NCBI GenBank assembly: GCA_018648985.1
Contig: JABGOT010000060.1
Location: forward strand, 1 to 6,115
Direction: 5' to 3'
Length of the DNA stretch: 6,115 nt
Source: Candidatus Ruthturnera sp.
GTDB lineage: Bacteria > Pseudomonadota > Gammaproteobacteria > PS1 > Pseudothioglobaceae
Below the pieces are notes generated by a model. The model searched no databases. It saw only the letters and a list, made by a program, of their open reading frames with translations, and had not been told where the DNA came from. The stretch's first letter is position 1. Each line of letters opens with the position of its first letter. This document shows positions 5,884 to 6,115 of the stretch, piece after piece. A program made the translations under genes and the position numbers.

Positions 5884-6115
5884 TGCCACTCATTGCTCAT
5901 TCTAGCCTACCTTCATTTACACGCCTAGAGCAAGAAGGGGAGACCATATTATCTAAAGATCGCGCCAACCACCAAACCATTCGCGAACTACATATTGGCC
6001 TATTAAACATGATGCCAGATGCAGCACTTGAGGCTACTGAAAGGCAGTTTTTTCGCTTAATTGGGCACTCTAATCAAATTGCACAATTTTATTTACACCC
6101 GTTCACCTTGTCTTC
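5883..6115 (+). CDS. metA: Homoserine O-acyltransferase, MetA family, N-terminal part (3' end outside window)
   Basis: First 77 codons of a MetA-family enzyme, which activates the hydroxyl of homoserine with an acyl group from succinyl-CoA or acetyl-CoA at the start of methionine synthesis. The recognisable stretch is 'ELHIGLLNMMPDAALEATERQFFRL' (residues 35-59), matching the 'LNLMP...TE.QFLRL' block of E. coli MetA, followed by 'SNQIAQFYLHPFTL'. The start at 5883 fits the family N-terminus (MPL), and a GGAG at 5869-5872 lies 10 nt upstream. It overlaps the preceding stop by one base. The catalytic Cys, His and Glu and the residues that decide succinyl versus acetyl donor lie beyond the window, so the donor is unknown. 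No MetJ box is seen upstream, as expected for an internal operon gene. Confidence 0.88.
   Translation, partial: MPLIAHSSLPSFTRLEQEGETILSKDRANHQTIRELHIGLLNMMPDAALEATERQFFRLIGHSNQIAQFYLHPFTLS

Noticed and set aside
1..6115. Search for a CRISPR array, tRNA, insertion sequence, toxin-antitoxin pair, phage gene or defence system
   Set aside because: No direct-repeat array, cloverleaf, transposase or defence gene is visible. The genes are mostly conserved chromosomal ones, and the gaps are too short to hold such elements.

Overview
The window looks like ordinary chromosomal DNA of a gammaproteobacterium with a moderately AT-rich genome. AlaC, the long-form PurC, the DUF2797 protein and the MetA fragment all read like versions from marine or sulfur-oxidising gammaproteobacteria, possibly relatives of the SUP05/Thioglobus group. 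That placement rests on remembered family resemblance and is tentative. Coding density is very high. The only intergenic stretch over 10 bp is the 109 bp between two divergent genes (1734-1842). No RNA gene, insertion sequence, CRISPR array, phage gene or attachment site is visible.

Left part (1-1120, + strand): the 3' end of dxr (MEP isoprenoid pathway) overlaps by 8 bp the start of a secreted M23 zinc endopeptidase of the MepM/Csd3 type. All five metal-ligand and catalytic residues are present. Tail to tail with it, one base away, lies a minus-strand gene (1122-1733) for a small exported protein with one Sel1-like repeat and no known function.

Right part (1843-6115, + strand): six genes in one direction, with junctions of +4, +9, 0, -4 and -1 bp, form an apparent operon. 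They are purC (purine synthesis, TTG start), a DUF2797 protein (cysteine-rich zinc-binding region plus a possible GIY-YIG-like core), a cytoplasmic FKBP prolyl isomerase, the alanine aminotransferase alaC, an uncharacterised P-loop ATPase/kinase-like protein, and the 5' end of metA (first step of methionine synthesis from homoserine). The last three are translationally coupled and point to amino-acid metabolism. The first three look like housekeeping genes.

I see no clear new multi-gene system. The points most worth following up are the two conserved but uncharacterised proteins in the operon (DUF2797 and the P-loop protein) and an exact 7-bp inverted repeat that ends one base before the start codon of the Sel1-like gene.
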